From assembly GCA_017503135.1 (NCBI GenBank), contig JAFVTQ010000004.1, positions 372,001 to 436,000 on the forward strand: DNA of 64,000 nucleotides, given 5' to 3'. How positions within the stretch are numbered: the first letter of the stretch is position 1; each line of letters starts with the position of its first letter. Under the pieces are notes generated by a model. That model ran no database searches. It saw nothing but the letters and a program-made list of their open reading frames with translations, and was not told where the DNA came from. Positions 1 through 7,519 of this stretch are shown in pieces. A program made the position numbers and the translations under genes. This DNA is from Clostridia bacterium. GTDB lineage: Bacteria; Bacillota; Clostridia; Oscillospirales; Acutalibacteraceae.

Positions 1-1
1 G

Positions 2-29
2 TTGACGAGGCAAAGTTTTGTGTTATAAT
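2..29 (+). promoter_or_regulatory. Sigma-A promoter for the HPr gene
   Basis: TTGACG (2-7) and TATAAT (24-29) are separated by 16 bp and lie about 65 bp ahead of the HPr start. The match to the vegetative consensus is close. No operator-like repeat is visible in the short leader. Confidence 0.75.
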
Positions 30-93
30 ATAGTAGTAACAAAGGTGTAATTATCTGTTGTTTTGTAAATCTATCATTTTGGGAGAATGAATT

Positions 94-357
94 ATGTATA
101 CTAAAGATGTTGAAGTTAAAAATCAGGTAGGTCTTCACGCTCGTCCAGCAACTTTCTTTATTCAGAAAGCAAATGAATTCAAATCATCAATCTGGGTTGA
201 AAAAGAAGACAGAAGAGTTAACGCTAAGAGCCTTCTCGGTGTTTTGTCACTTGGCATTATGGGTGGCACAACAATCCGCATCATTGCTGGCGGTCCAGAC
301 GAAGAAACAGCAGTTGACGAACTTGTAAAACTTGTTGAAACAGGTTTTGCTGAATAA
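94..357 (+). CDS. ptsH: HPr-family phosphocarrier protein
   Basis: An 87-residue HPr, the usual family length. HPr passes phosphate from PEP and enzyme I to sugar-specific PTS enzymes IIA. The active-site histidine is at residue 15 (GLHARPA). The regulatory serine that HPr kinase phosphorylates in Gram-positive bacteria is at residue 46 (KSLLGVLSLGI), so the protein could act both in transport and as a CcpA co-effector. It has its own promoter and terminator, and a GGGAGA ribosome site at 81-86. No ptsI or hprK lies in the window; the only other PTS-like gene is the orphan EIIC at 16961. A Crh-type paralogue is unlikely because His15 is kept. Confidence 0.93.
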   Translation: MYTKDVEVKNQVGLHARPATFFIQKANEFKSSIWVEKEDRRVNAKSLLGVLSLGIMGGTTIRIIAGGPDEETAVDELVKLVETGFAE

Positions 358-371
358 TTTTAAAAGATTTG

Positions 372-405
372 GCACATCACCTTTGGTGGTGTGCTTTATT
401 TTTTT
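372..405 (+). terminator. Rho-independent terminator after HPr
   Basis: A 10-bp stem (GCACATCACC with GGTGGTGTGC, one G-T pair) has a 3-nt loop and is followed by a T-rich run. It closes the single-gene HPr unit. Confidence 0.85.
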
Positions 406-414
406 GTTTTGATA

Positions 415-423
415 TGTTATAAT
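415..423 (+). promoter_or_regulatory. Extended -10 promoter for uvrC
   Basis: TGTTATAAT (415-423) carries the TGn extension. The -35 position holds only a weak TTTATT. It sits between the HPr terminator and uvrC, where a promoter is needed. Confidence 0.5.
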
Positions 424-450
424 ATTTTTTATAAAAGGTGGTGAAATTCT

Positions 451-2289
451 GTGAACGAAAAACTGAAAACCTTGCGTGAAAAAGCAATGAAATTACCCTT
501 GACCCCCGGTGTTTATATAATGAAAAACAAACAGGGCAAAATTATATATATCGGCAAAGCAAAAAAACTCAAAAACCGTGTAAGTCAATATTTTGGCTCA
601 CAGAATAAACACTCTGTCAAAGTGCTTAAAATGGTCGAAAATGTCAATGATTTTGACTATATTTTAACTGATAGTGAATTTGAAGCACTTGTTCTTGAAG
701 CAAGTCTTATAAAACAAAATCAACCTAAATATAATATTCTCTTGAAAGACGATAAAGGGTATAGTTATATCAAAGTCACAAAAGAAGAATATCCTAAAAT
801 TTCTGCCGTGCTTCAAAAAGACGATGAAAATGCCGATTATATCGGACCTTTCACAAGTTCATATTCAGTTAAACAATCCGTTGATGAAGCAAACAAAATA
901 TTCCGACTACCCCAATGCAATAAAGAATTTCCAAGGGATTTCAAAAAGGGAAGACCTTGCCTTAACTTCCATATAAATCGTTGTATGGGTGTTTGTACAG
1001 GCAAAATCTCAAAGAAAGAATATAATGACACAGTTAAAGATGCGTTAGATTTTCTTAATGGTGACATTTCAAAAATCATTGCTGATTTAAACCAGAAAAT
1101 GAATGAATGTGCAGAAAATCTCGACTTTGAAAATGCGGGCAAATATCGTGACAGAATCCGCGCTATTCAGAATATGCAGACTAAACAAAAGGTTGTTACC
1201 GAAACGGGCGAGTCAAAAGATGTCTTTGCGGTTGCAACAAATGATAATGATACTTGTATCGTAGTGTTGCGTTTTGATAAAGGCAGACTTTGTGACAGCG
1301 AGCATTTCTTCATTGATAATACCCAGAATGACGAAAATCTTCGTAGTGGTTTCTTAACTCAATATTATGCAATCCGTTCTGTGCCACAAAAAGTGTTGTT
1401 AGACGAAACAATAGAAGATTTAGATTTAATAGCTCAATATCTCATAAATCTTCGTGGTAAAAAATGTGTGATTTCTGTACCACAAAAAGGTGACGGATTA
1501 AAACTTGTCAATATGTGCCGAGAGAATGCTTTTGAAAAACTAGCACAAAAGAAAGGCAGAAAATCAGGTGAAATCAAAGTCCTTGAAGAATTAAAAACTT
1601 TGTTAGGATTAGAAAATACACCTGAATATATTGAGTCCTATGACATTTCTCACACAGGTGGCGACGATAATGTGGCGGGTATGATAGTCTTTAAAAATGG
1701 TCGTCCATTAAAACGAGCATACCGCACATTTAATATCAAGTCTTTTGTAGGACAAGATGATTACGGCTCAATGCGCGAAGTGTTAGAGCGACGTTTCAAT
1801 GAATATGAAAAGCATAAAAGCGAAAATGCTGAAGAAGGATTTGGCAAAATGCCCGATTTGATTTTGCTTGACGGTGGCAAAGGTCAAGTCAGCGTAGTCA
1901 AAGAAATCTTGAATGAAATGAATATAGATGTGGCATTGTTTGGTATGGTTAAAGATTCAAAGCACAAAACCCGAGCAATAACAGGGGATGGTGGCGAAAT
2001 CGCAATCAATTCAAACAGAGCAGTATTCACTCTCGTTTCTGAAATTCAAGAAGAAGTGCACAGATTTTCTGTCAGCTTCCACCACAAAAAACACGCTAAA
2101 AAAGGTTTAGACTCTTCACTTACCAAAATCAGCGGTGTTGGTGAAAAGAAAGCTAAAGAATTGCTTAAAACCTTTAAAACAATAAAAAATATTAAAAATG
2201 CAAGTGTAGAAGACCTTGCAAAAGTTAAGGGCATAAATATTTCCTTAGCCGAAAAAATATATAATTTCTATAATCAGGGAGAAGAATAA
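451..2289 (+). CDS. uvrC: UvrABC excinuclease subunit C
   Basis: A 612-residue UvrC of normal length, the nuclease that makes both incisions around DNA lesions in nucleotide excision repair. The N-terminal GIY-YIG domain shows GVY at 20-22 and IYIG at 32-35. A UVR motif that contacts UvrB lies near residues 205-240. The RNase H-like second nuclease domain follows, and the C-terminus has helix-hairpin-helix repeats (about 555-610). The start is GTG with AAAGGTGG at 435-442. Its stop TAA shares one base with the ATG of the HAD phosphatase, so the two are probably translationally coupled. uvrA and uvrB are not in the window. Confidence 0.97.
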   Translation: MNEKLKTLREKAMKLPLTPGVYIMKNKQGKIIYIGKAKKLKNRVSQYFGSQNKHSVKVLKMVENVNDFDYILTDSEFEALVLEASLIKQNQPKYNILLKDDKGYSYIKVTKEEYPKISAVLQKDDENADYIGPFTSSYSVKQSVDEANKIFRLPQCNKEFPRDFKKGRPCLNFHINRCMGVCTGKISKKEYNDTVKDALDFLNGDISKIIADLNQKMNECAENLDFENAGKYRDRIRAIQNMQTKQKVVTETGESKDVFAVATNDNDTCIVVLRFDKGRLCDSEHFFIDNTQNDENLRSGFLTQYYAIRSVPQKVLLDETIEDLDLIAQYLINLRGKKCVISVPQKGDGLKLVNMCRENAFEKLAQKKGRKSGEIKVLEELKTLLGLENTPEYIESYDISHTGGDDNVAGMIVFKNGRPLKRAYRTFNIKSFVGQDDYGSMREVLERRFNEYEKHKSENAEEGFGKMPDLILLDGGKGQVSVVKEILNEMNIDVALFGMVKDSKHKTRAITGDGGEIAINSNRAVFTLVSEIQEEVHRFSVSFHHKKHAKKGLDSSLTKISGVGEKKAKELLKTFKTIKNIKNASVEDLAKVKGINISLAEKIYNFYNQGEE

Positions 2290-2942
2290 TGATAAATACA
2301 ATAGTTTTTGATTTGGACGGTACACTTTTAAACACACTTGAAGATTTAAAAGATAGTGTAAATTTCGCACTTGAAAGACAAGGGTATCCACTTCGCGATT
2401 TGGGTGAAATCCGTTCATTTGTGGGTAATGGTATCCGTCTTTTAATGGAAAGAGCAGTGCCGGAAAATACTCCTGCAGAAACATTTGAAATCTGTTTTAA
2501 GGATTTCTGTGATTATTATAAAATCCATATGGAAGATAAAACTGCACCATACGACGGTATCAATGATATGCTCACAAATATCAAAAAAGCAGGCTTTAAA
2601 ACTGCAATTGTTACTAATAAAGCAGATTTTGCAGCACAGGATTTGTGCAAGAGAATGTTTGGTGAAAACATTGATTTTGTGGTAGGTAGCTCTGACGACA
2701 GACCAAACAAGCCTGCACCGGACGGTGTTTTTTATGCTTTGGAAAAATTAAATAGTAAAATTGAAAATACGGTTTTTGTGGGGGATGCGGATACAGACAT
2801 TCTCACAGCCAAAAATGCAAATCTTCCATCAATTGGTGTGCTTTGGGGATTTCGCGACCGTGAAGTAATTGAAGAAGCAGGTGCAGAATACATAGTTGAG
2901 AGTGTAAATGACCTTGAAAAATTGCTTATTTCATTAAAATAA
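2289..2942 (+). CDS. HAD-family hydrolase, phosphoglycolate phosphatase-like
   Basis: A 217-residue HAD superfamily phosphatase. The nucleophile and acid/base aspartates are D8 and D10 in FDLDGT, motif II is VTNKA, the motif III lysine lies in NKPAPDG, and motif IV is GDADTDI. The helical cap after motif I places it with the Gph/PpaX group, which hydrolyses phosphoglycolate (made during repair of 3'-phosphoglycolate DNA ends) or pyrophosphate. The overlap with uvrC supports a repair-linked phosphoglycolate role, but substrate cannot be told from sequence, so I give no symbol. Confidence 0.85.
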   Translation: MINTIVFDLDGTLLNTLEDLKDSVNFALERQGYPLRDLGEIRSFVGNGIRLLMERAVPENTPAETFEICFKDFCDYYKIHMEDKTAPYDGINDMLTNIKKAGFKTAIVTNKADFAAQDLCKRMFGENIDFVVGSSDDRPNKPAPDGVFYALEKLNSKIENTVFVGDADTDILTAKNANLPSIGVLWGFRDREVIEEAGAEYIVESVNDLEKLLISLK

Positions 2943-2984
2943 GACAAAATTCATAGCATTTTTTCAACTTGAATATAAAAATAT

Positions 2985-3013
2985 TTGACAAATCTCTATA
3001 AAAATGGGATAAT
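2985..3013 (+). promoter_or_regulatory. Sigma-A promoter for rsmD-coaD
   Basis: TTGACA (2985-2990), a 17-bp spacer and GATAAT (3008-3013). It lies 33 bp ahead of the rsmD ATG and starts a likely operon of rsmD, coaD and the coiled-coil gene. Confidence 0.8.
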
Positions 3014-3045
3014 GTCTTTATGTATTGATAGGTTGGAGCGAATTT

Positions 3046-3585
3046 ATGAGAGTAATAACAGGTGAAGCAAGAGGCAGAAAACTCATAACTCTTGAGGGCG
3101 AAGATGTTCGTCCTACCACCGACAGAGTAAAAGAAGGAATGTTCAATATCATTCAGTTTGACCTTGAAGGCGCAAGCGTTCTCGACTTGTTTGCAGGTTC
3201 AGGTCAGTTAGGTATTGAAGCACTCAGCCGTGGGGCAAGTCATTGCACATTCGTTGACTCTGCAAATAAAGCAGTTGATGTGGTTAAACAAAACCTTAAA
3301 TCTGTTGGCTTTGAAAAAAGAGCAAGTGTTTTCTGTGGCGATTCAAAAATGTATATTACTCTGAGCAAAGATAAATTTGATATTGCTCTTCTTGACCCAC
3401 CATACAATAAAGAAATAATTGATGCTGTTTTACCGGTTGTTGCAGAAAAAATGAACGACTGGGGGATAATCATCTGCGAAAGTGCATTGGATGAAACTTT
3501 GCCTGAATCAGCAGGTGAGTTTAAAATTCACCGTGAATACAGATACGGCAAAATAAAACTTACAGCATACAGAAAGAATAAGTGA
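3046..3585 (+). CDS. rsmD: 16S rRNA (guanine966-N2)-methyltransferase
   Basis: A 179-residue RsmD that methylates G966 of 16S rRNA using S-adenosylmethionine. The SAM-binding motif is LDLFAGSGQLGIEALSRGA and the catalytic motif is DPPY. I place the start at ATG 3046 because the product then begins MRVITGEARGRKL as in the family, and GGTTGGAG (3031-3038) is correctly spaced; a TTG at 3025 would sit before that site. coaD starts 4 bp after the stop. The rsmD-coaD pairing is common in Firmicutes. Confidence 0.95.
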   Translation: MRVITGEARGRKLITLEGEDVRPTTDRVKEGMFNIIQFDLEGASVLDLFAGSGQLGIEALSRGASHCTFVDSANKAVDVVKQNLKSVGFEKRASVFCGDSKMYITLSKDKFDIALLDPPYNKEIIDAVLPVVAEKMNDWGIIICESALDETLPESAGEFKIHREYRYGKIKLTAYRKNK

Positions 3586-3589
3586 TAAT

Positions 3590-4084
3590 ATGAAAACCGT
3601 AATTTGTCCGGGTAGTTTTGACCCGATTACAAATGGTCACCTTGATATTATCAGGCGCAGTTCAAAACTCTTTGATAAGGTTATAGTTGTGGTTATGAAA
3701 AACCCCTCAAAGACAAATTTTTGTTTTAGTCCTGAAGAAAGAGCAGAGCTCATTAAGAGTTGTACCCAAGATTTGCCTAATGTTGAGGTTGATATTCACG
3801 CAGGTCTTTTAGCAGAATATGCAAAAGAAAAAAATGCAGTTGCAGTTGTTAAGGGGCTTCGTGCTGTGTCCGACTTTGAATATGAGTTTCAGCAGGCACA
3901 GATGAACAAGAAACTCAATAATGAACTTGAAACAGTTTTCATCAACACAAGAGTTGAAAATCTTTATTTAAGTTCAAGTGTAGTTAAGCAAATTTGCGAA
4001 TTGGGTGGGGATATCAGTGATTTTGTTCCCGAATCAATTCGTGATATAATAGTAAAAAGAATTAAACGAGGTGTGAGCAAATGA
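3590..4084 (+). CDS. coaD: Phosphopantetheine adenylyltransferase
   Basis: A 164-residue CoaD, which makes dephospho-CoA from 4'-phosphopantetheine and ATP, the penultimate step of CoA synthesis. The nucleotidyltransferase TxGH motif is present (TNGH, H17) in the N-terminal GSFDPITNGH block, and the LSSSVVK segment matches the family's ISST-type ATP-binding motif. Length is typical. It lies 4 bp after rsmD and its TGA overlaps the ATG of the coiled-coil gene (ATGA). Confidence 0.97.
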   Translation: MKTVICPGSFDPITNGHLDIIRRSSKLFDKVIVVVMKNPSKTNFCFSPEERAELIKSCTQDLPNVEVDIHAGLLAEYAKEKNAVAVVKGLRAVSDFEYEFQQAQMNKKLNNELETVFINTRVENLYLSSSVVKQICELGGDISDFVPESIRDIIVKRIKRGVSK

Positions 4085-4614
4085 CAATAGAAAGCTTACT
4101 TGAAGAAATTGAAGTAATACTTGAAGAAGGAAAATCAGTACCGTTTACATCAAACCTTTTGGTTGATTCAGCGGCTATCAAAACTGCTATTGAAGACATC
4201 AGACTCAATATGCCTGATGAACTTATGCAGGCAAGAAAAATTGCTTCTGAAAGAAAAGAAATTCTTGCAGGTGCACAAGACAGTGCAGATAAGATTATTG
4301 AAAAAGCACATCTTCGTGCAAAAGAAATTATTTCTGAAGACGAAATTACTCGTGGCGCAGAAGCTCAGGCAGCAGAAATTCTTGCAAATGCAAGAGCACA
4401 GGCTACTGAAATTGTTGAACAGGCAAGACAAAGTGCAACTGAACTCACAGAACAGGCAAGAAACTGGTCTAACGAAATGCGCACAAGTGCAAGTGAATAT
4501 GTTGAAAGCATTGTAGCAGTTGCTGACGAAACACTCACAAATTCAGTTAACGAAATTCGTCGTGCTCGTCAACATCTTAGAGCTGCATCACAATCTAAAA
4601 GAGTAGATGAATAA
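4081..4614 (+). CDS. Coiled-coil protein of unknown role, downstream of coaD
   Basis: A 177-residue soluble protein. From about residue 50 to 150 it is a long amphipathic helix rich in Ala, Glu, Arg and Gln (repeated AEIL.NARAQA, EIVEQARQSA), as in DivIVA-like proteins and ATP-synthase b-type stalks. Such proteins are often labelled 'ATPase', but there is no Walker motif here. There is no signal peptide or membrane segment. It is coupled to coaD by a 4-bp overlap. A structural or membrane-curvature role is possible, but I do not assign a function. Confidence 0.8.
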   Translation: MTIESLLEEIEVILEEGKSVPFTSNLLVDSAAIKTAIEDIRLNMPDELMQARKIASERKEILAGAQDSADKIIEKAHLRAKEIISEDEITRGAEAQAAEILANARAQATEIVEQARQSATELTEQARNWSNEMRTSASEYVESIVAVADETLTNSVNEIRRARQHLRAASQSKRVDE

Positions 4615-4630
4615 ATATGGTCTATTTTAC

Positions 4631-4694
4631 CTATAACTGCTTCGAAAATCCTCGAAATACACTCGTATGTCTTGCGGTTTTCTCATTGTTATAG
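4631..4694. other. Nested inverted repeats; possible structured RNA or dispersed element
   Basis: Three helices nest symmetrically: CTATAAC (4631-4637) with GTTATAG (4688-4694), GAAAATC (4644-4650) with GGTTTTC (4676-4682, one G-T pair), and ATAC (4657-4660) with GTAT (4665-4668). There is no T-run suited to a terminator on the + strand, though six A's follow, giving a T-run on the minus strand. Function unknown. Confidence 0.45.
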
Positions 4695-4754
4695 AAAAAA
4701 TATCCACATATTTATAGGTGATAATACTTAATGACACTTAATTTTTAATATTAT

Positions 4755-4810
4755 AAATTCACACCTCGCCGCATATTTATTTATATAAATTGTGTTCGAG
4801 GTGTTAATTT
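4755..4810 (+). promoter_or_regulatory. Inverted repeat covering the ribosome site of the DUF4830 gene
   Basis: Arms at 4755-4768 and 4797-4810 pair at 13 of 14 positions around a 28-nt AT-rich loop. The 3' arm contains the GAGGTG ribosome site (4798-4803) and ends at the base before the ATG at 4811. In RNA the folded form would hide the ribosome site. This could be a thermosensor, a protein-binding operator or a translational switch. Confidence 0.6.
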
Positions 4811-5281
4811 ATGTTCGTTTATTCAATAAAATCCAAGCAGATAAAACTGTTTTTGCTCATAGCTTTTGTGGTTGTAACCGTGATTAGTCTGTTCATACTC
4901 TCACAAGAAAGCACAGATGTTGATAATGCAGATAAAGCAAGTATCAAGGCTTCAACAGCAAGTGAACGACTCAGCTTTATATCCCAATTCGGTTGGGAAG
5001 TTGACGAAGACCCCGTTGAAGTGTGCGAAGTTATAATTCCAACAGAATTTGATGAAACTTATATACAGTATAACGAGATACAGTTGAAACAAGGCTTTGA
5101 CTTGCAAACTTATTCAGGAATGCGTGTGAAGCGTTGGACATATTCTGTAAAGAATTATCCTGGCCACGAAAACAAAAACTATATCAGAATAAATCTGTTG
5201 GTTTATGAGGGCCTTGTTATCGGTGGTGACGTTTGCTCCATTGAACTTGATGGCTTTATGCACGGATTTGAAAAAACTTAA
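4811..5281 (+). CDS. DUF4830 domain membrane-anchored protein
   Basis: A 156-residue protein with one N-terminal membrane helix (about residues 12-31, LFLLIAFVVVTVISLFIL) and a C-terminal domain of about 105 residues placed outside the cell. The domain carries the features of DUF4830: FGWEV, IP.EFDETY..YN..Q..QGFDL..Y, the NLLVY segment and GGDVCS...GFMHG. The family is mainly known from Clostridia and has no known function. The gene stands alone between a coiled-coil gene and a pseudouridine synthase that starts 11 bp downstream, so those two may share a transcript. Expression may depend on the hairpin over its ribosome site. Confidence 0.82.
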   Translation: MFVYSIKSKQIKLFLLIAFVVVTVISLFILSQESTDVDNADKASIKASTASERLSFISQFGWEVDEDPVEVCEVIIPTEFDETYIQYNEIQLKQGFDLQTYSGMRVKRWTYSVKNYPGHENKNYIRINLLVYEGLVIGGDVCSIELDGFMHGFEKT

Positions 5282-5292
5282 AGGAAATAAAT

Positions 5293-6006
5293 ATGGAAAG
5301 ACTTGATAAAATTCTCGCATCACAGGGTACACTCTCGCGTCGTGATGTTAAAGAGATAGTTAAAAAGGGAAGAATTACTGTCAATGGTGTTGTGGCTAAA
5401 AAGAGTGACATTAAAATTGATATAGATAATGATACAGTTACTCTTGACGGTGAATTTCTCTCTTTAAAAGAACACATTTATATAATGCTCAATAAACCAC
5501 AGGGGATAGTTTCTGCAAGTGAAAGTGACACCGATGAAACTGTTGTGGATTTAGTACCCGATGAGTTATACAGGAAAGGACTTTTCCCAGCAGGTCGTCT
5601 TGATAAAGATACAACGGGCTTTGTGCTTATTACCGATGACGGTGATTTTGCCCACAAAATCCTGTCACCAAAGAATCATATTTTCAAAACTTATCTTGCA
5701 ACACTTGAACATTCCCTTTCACAGAGCGATATAAATATGCTCGAAAAGGGGATAACCCTTGCCGACGGGACAACCTTAAAAGAAGCAAAGGTTGAAATTA
5801 TAGAAGACGGTGAACATCCATTGGTGCAGATTATGATTTGTGAAGGCAAATATCATCAGGTTAAAAGAATGTTTGCAGCAGCAGGTAACAAAGTGATAGC
5901 TTTGCATCGTTCAAAAATGGGTAATCTCGAATTAGATGAAGATTTAAAACCGGGCGAGTGCCGTGAAATAACTCTAGAAGAACTGAAAATGCTTTGTGAA
6001 AGATAA
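5293..6006 (+). CDS. rsuA: Pseudouridine synthase, RsuA/RluB family (likely 16S pseudouridine-516)
   Basis: A 237-residue pseudouridine synthase. An S4 RNA-binding domain occupies about residues 1-48 and the catalytic domain follows. The catalytic aspartate is D104 in GRLDKDTTG. The length and compact form match RsuA, which modifies position 516 of 16S rRNA, but RluB/RluE/RluF paralogues share the fold, so target choice is inference. The ribosome site is AAAGGAA at 5280-5286. It starts 11 bp after the DUF4830 gene. Confidence 0.88.
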   Translation: MERLDKILASQGTLSRRDVKEIVKKGRITVNGVVAKKSDIKIDIDNDTVTLDGEFLSLKEHIYIMLNKPQGIVSASESDTDETVVDLVPDELYRKGLFPAGRLDKDTTGFVLITDDGDFAHKILSPKNHIFKTYLATLEHSLSQSDINMLEKGITLADGTTLKEAKVEIIEDGEHPLVQIMICEGKYHQVKRMFAAAGNKVIALHRSKMGNLELDEDLKPGECREITLEELKMLCER

Positions 6007-6089
6007 TTCTTTCGTCATTTTGAACAATGAAAAAATGGTCGAAAAATGAGCCTGAATGCGTGATTTGACTAAAAAATATGTCTTTTTTT

Positions 6090-6132
6090 GTGAAAAATGT
6101 TATAAAAAATTAAAAAAATATCAATTTTTCAC
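6090..6132. repeat. 9-bp inverted repeat ahead of the regulator promoter
   Basis: GTGAAAAAT (6090-6098) and ATTTTTCAC (6124-6132) pair perfectly across 25 nt of AT-rich DNA. The second arm touches the -35 box at 6133, so it could be an operator for autoregulation. AT-richness raises the chance of coincidence. Confidence 0.35.
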
Positions 6133-6161
6133 TTGCCAAAACGAATTTTATTGTGTAAAAT
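6133..6161 (+). promoter_or_regulatory. Promoter of the PucR-type regulator
   Basis: TTGCCA (6133-6138), 17 bp, TAAAAT (6156-6161), 45 bp ahead of the start codon. Confidence 0.6.
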
Positions 6162-6206
6162 ACATAGTGTTCCAATCGTGAATTTGTATAAAAGGTGGTA
6201 TAAGCC

Positions 6207-7292
6207 ATGTCTAACAGATTGTTTCAAGGAATCATACATCAGATGACTGATGTTATCGACAGAACTTTCGGTATAATTGACGAAACAGGCACTGTAATTT
6301 CTTGCAGTGAACTTGGCAGAATCGGTGAGATTCAATCACACGCTGTTGCAGATGTTTTTGCATCTCCTGAAAGAAGCGTTGCAGACGGATATACATATAA
6401 AGTTTTCGGCGCACATATGCATCCTGAATATGCTGTGTTTGTTGAAGGCGACGATGAAATCGCAGCTCGATATGTTTCTGTTCTTGCAGTTTCACTTTCA
6501 ACTATCAAACAATATTATGATGAAAAATATGACAGAAGCAACTTTATCAAGAATGTAATCCTTGATAATATTCTTCCTGGTGATATTTATATTAAAGCTC
6601 GTGAGCTTCATTTCAATAACGATGTAACAAGAGCAGTTCTTCTTATCAGAATTACAGAAAAGAACGATGTTTCTGTGTTTGATGTTATTCAGGATTTGTT
6701 CCCTGATAAAACAAAAGACTTCGTTATCAATATCAACGAAACAGACATTGCTCTCGTTAAAGAAGTTAAGAGCAATATTGAAACAAAAGACCTTGAAAAA
6801 CTTGCTCGTTCAGTTGCTGACTCATTGGGAACAGAATATTATACTCATGTTCTCGTTGGTATCGGCTCTGCAATCGATTCAATCAAAGATTTGGCTCGTT
6901 CATTCAGAGAAGCTCAGGTTTCTCTCGAAGTTGGTAAAGTTTTCGATACTGAAAAGACAATCGTTAGCTATGATAATCTTGGCATCGCAAGACTTATCTA
7001 TCAGCTTCCAACAACACTTTGTGAAATGTTCCTTCGCGAAATTTTCAAGCGTGGCTCAATTGAGAGTCTCGACCACGAAACACTCTTCACAATTCAGAAA
7101 TTCTTCGAGAATAACCTTAACGTTTCTGAAACATCAAGAAAATTGTTTGTTCACAGAAATACACTTGTTTATCGTCTTGAAAAAATCAAGAAGCTCACAG
7201 GTCTTGATTTAAGAGAATTTGACGACGCAATCGTGTTTAAAGTAGCATTGATGGTTAAGAAATACCTCGATGCCAACCCCATAAAATATTGA
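6207..7292 (+). CDS. PucR/CdaR-type transcriptional regulator
   Basis: A 361-residue protein. The N-terminal 120 residues resemble a sensory domain (FGIIDETGTVISCSE), the middle (about 130-285) resembles the GGDEF-like domain of CdaR/PucR proteins, and the last 60 residues hold the PucR C-terminal helix-turn-helix (NVSETSRKLFVHRNTLVYRLEKIKKLTG). Such proteins regulate purine, sugar-acid or other catabolic genes; the ligand here is unknown. It has its own promoter and terminator, a good ribosome site (AAAGGTGG, 6192-6199), and lies directly upstream of ftsE. Control of the ftsEX unit is possible but not shown. Confidence 0.85.
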   Translation: MSNRLFQGIIHQMTDVIDRTFGIIDETGTVISCSELGRIGEIQSHAVADVFASPERSVADGYTYKVFGAHMHPEYAVFVEGDDEIAARYVSVLAVSLSTIKQYYDEKYDRSNFIKNVILDNILPGDIYIKARELHFNNDVTRAVLLIRITEKNDVSVFDVIQDLFPDKTKDFVININETDIALVKEVKSNIETKDLEKLARSVADSLGTEYYTHVLVGIGSAIDSIKDLARSFREAQVSLEVGKVFDTEKTIVSYDNLGIARLIYQLPTTLCEMFLREIFKRGSIESLDHETLFTIQKFFENNLNVSETSRKLFVHRNTLVYRLEKIKKLTGLDLREFDDAIVFKVALMVKKYLDANPIKY

Positions 7293-7302
7293 TAAAACCA
7301 CA

Positions 7303-7340
7303 AAAGGGACGAAAATATTGCTTCGTCCCTTTGTTTTTGT
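7303..7340 (+). terminator. Terminator after the PucR-type regulator
   Basis: An 11-bp perfect stem (AAAGGGACGAA at 7303-7313, TTCGTCCCTTT at 7322-7332) is followed by GTTTTTGT. Confidence 0.9.
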
Positions 7341-7410
7341 TAAAAATATACATTGCAATCCACATATTTTATGCAAAACGACGATAAATATTAACATTTT
7401 ATAAAAAGCG

Positions 7411-7438
7411 TTACAAACACAATATTTTGTGGTATAAT
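7411..7438 (+). promoter_or_regulatory. Promoter of the ftsEX unit
   Basis: TATAAT at 7433-7438 with TTACAA at 7411-7416 (16-bp spacer). The leader to the ftsE start is about 75 nt. Confidence 0.65.
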
Positions 7439-7519
7439 AGTCACCGATAATGGTTATTATGTGTATTTATATCCAAAAGCCAATAAAAACCAAGCTAAAA
7501 GAAAGAAAAGGTGCATATT

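Noticed and set aside
4121-4516. A 131-codon frame inside the coiled-coil gene
   Set aside because: A frame-shifted reading of the repetitive GCA/GAA-rich coding sequence; Lys/Gln/Leu-rich with no own ribosome site.
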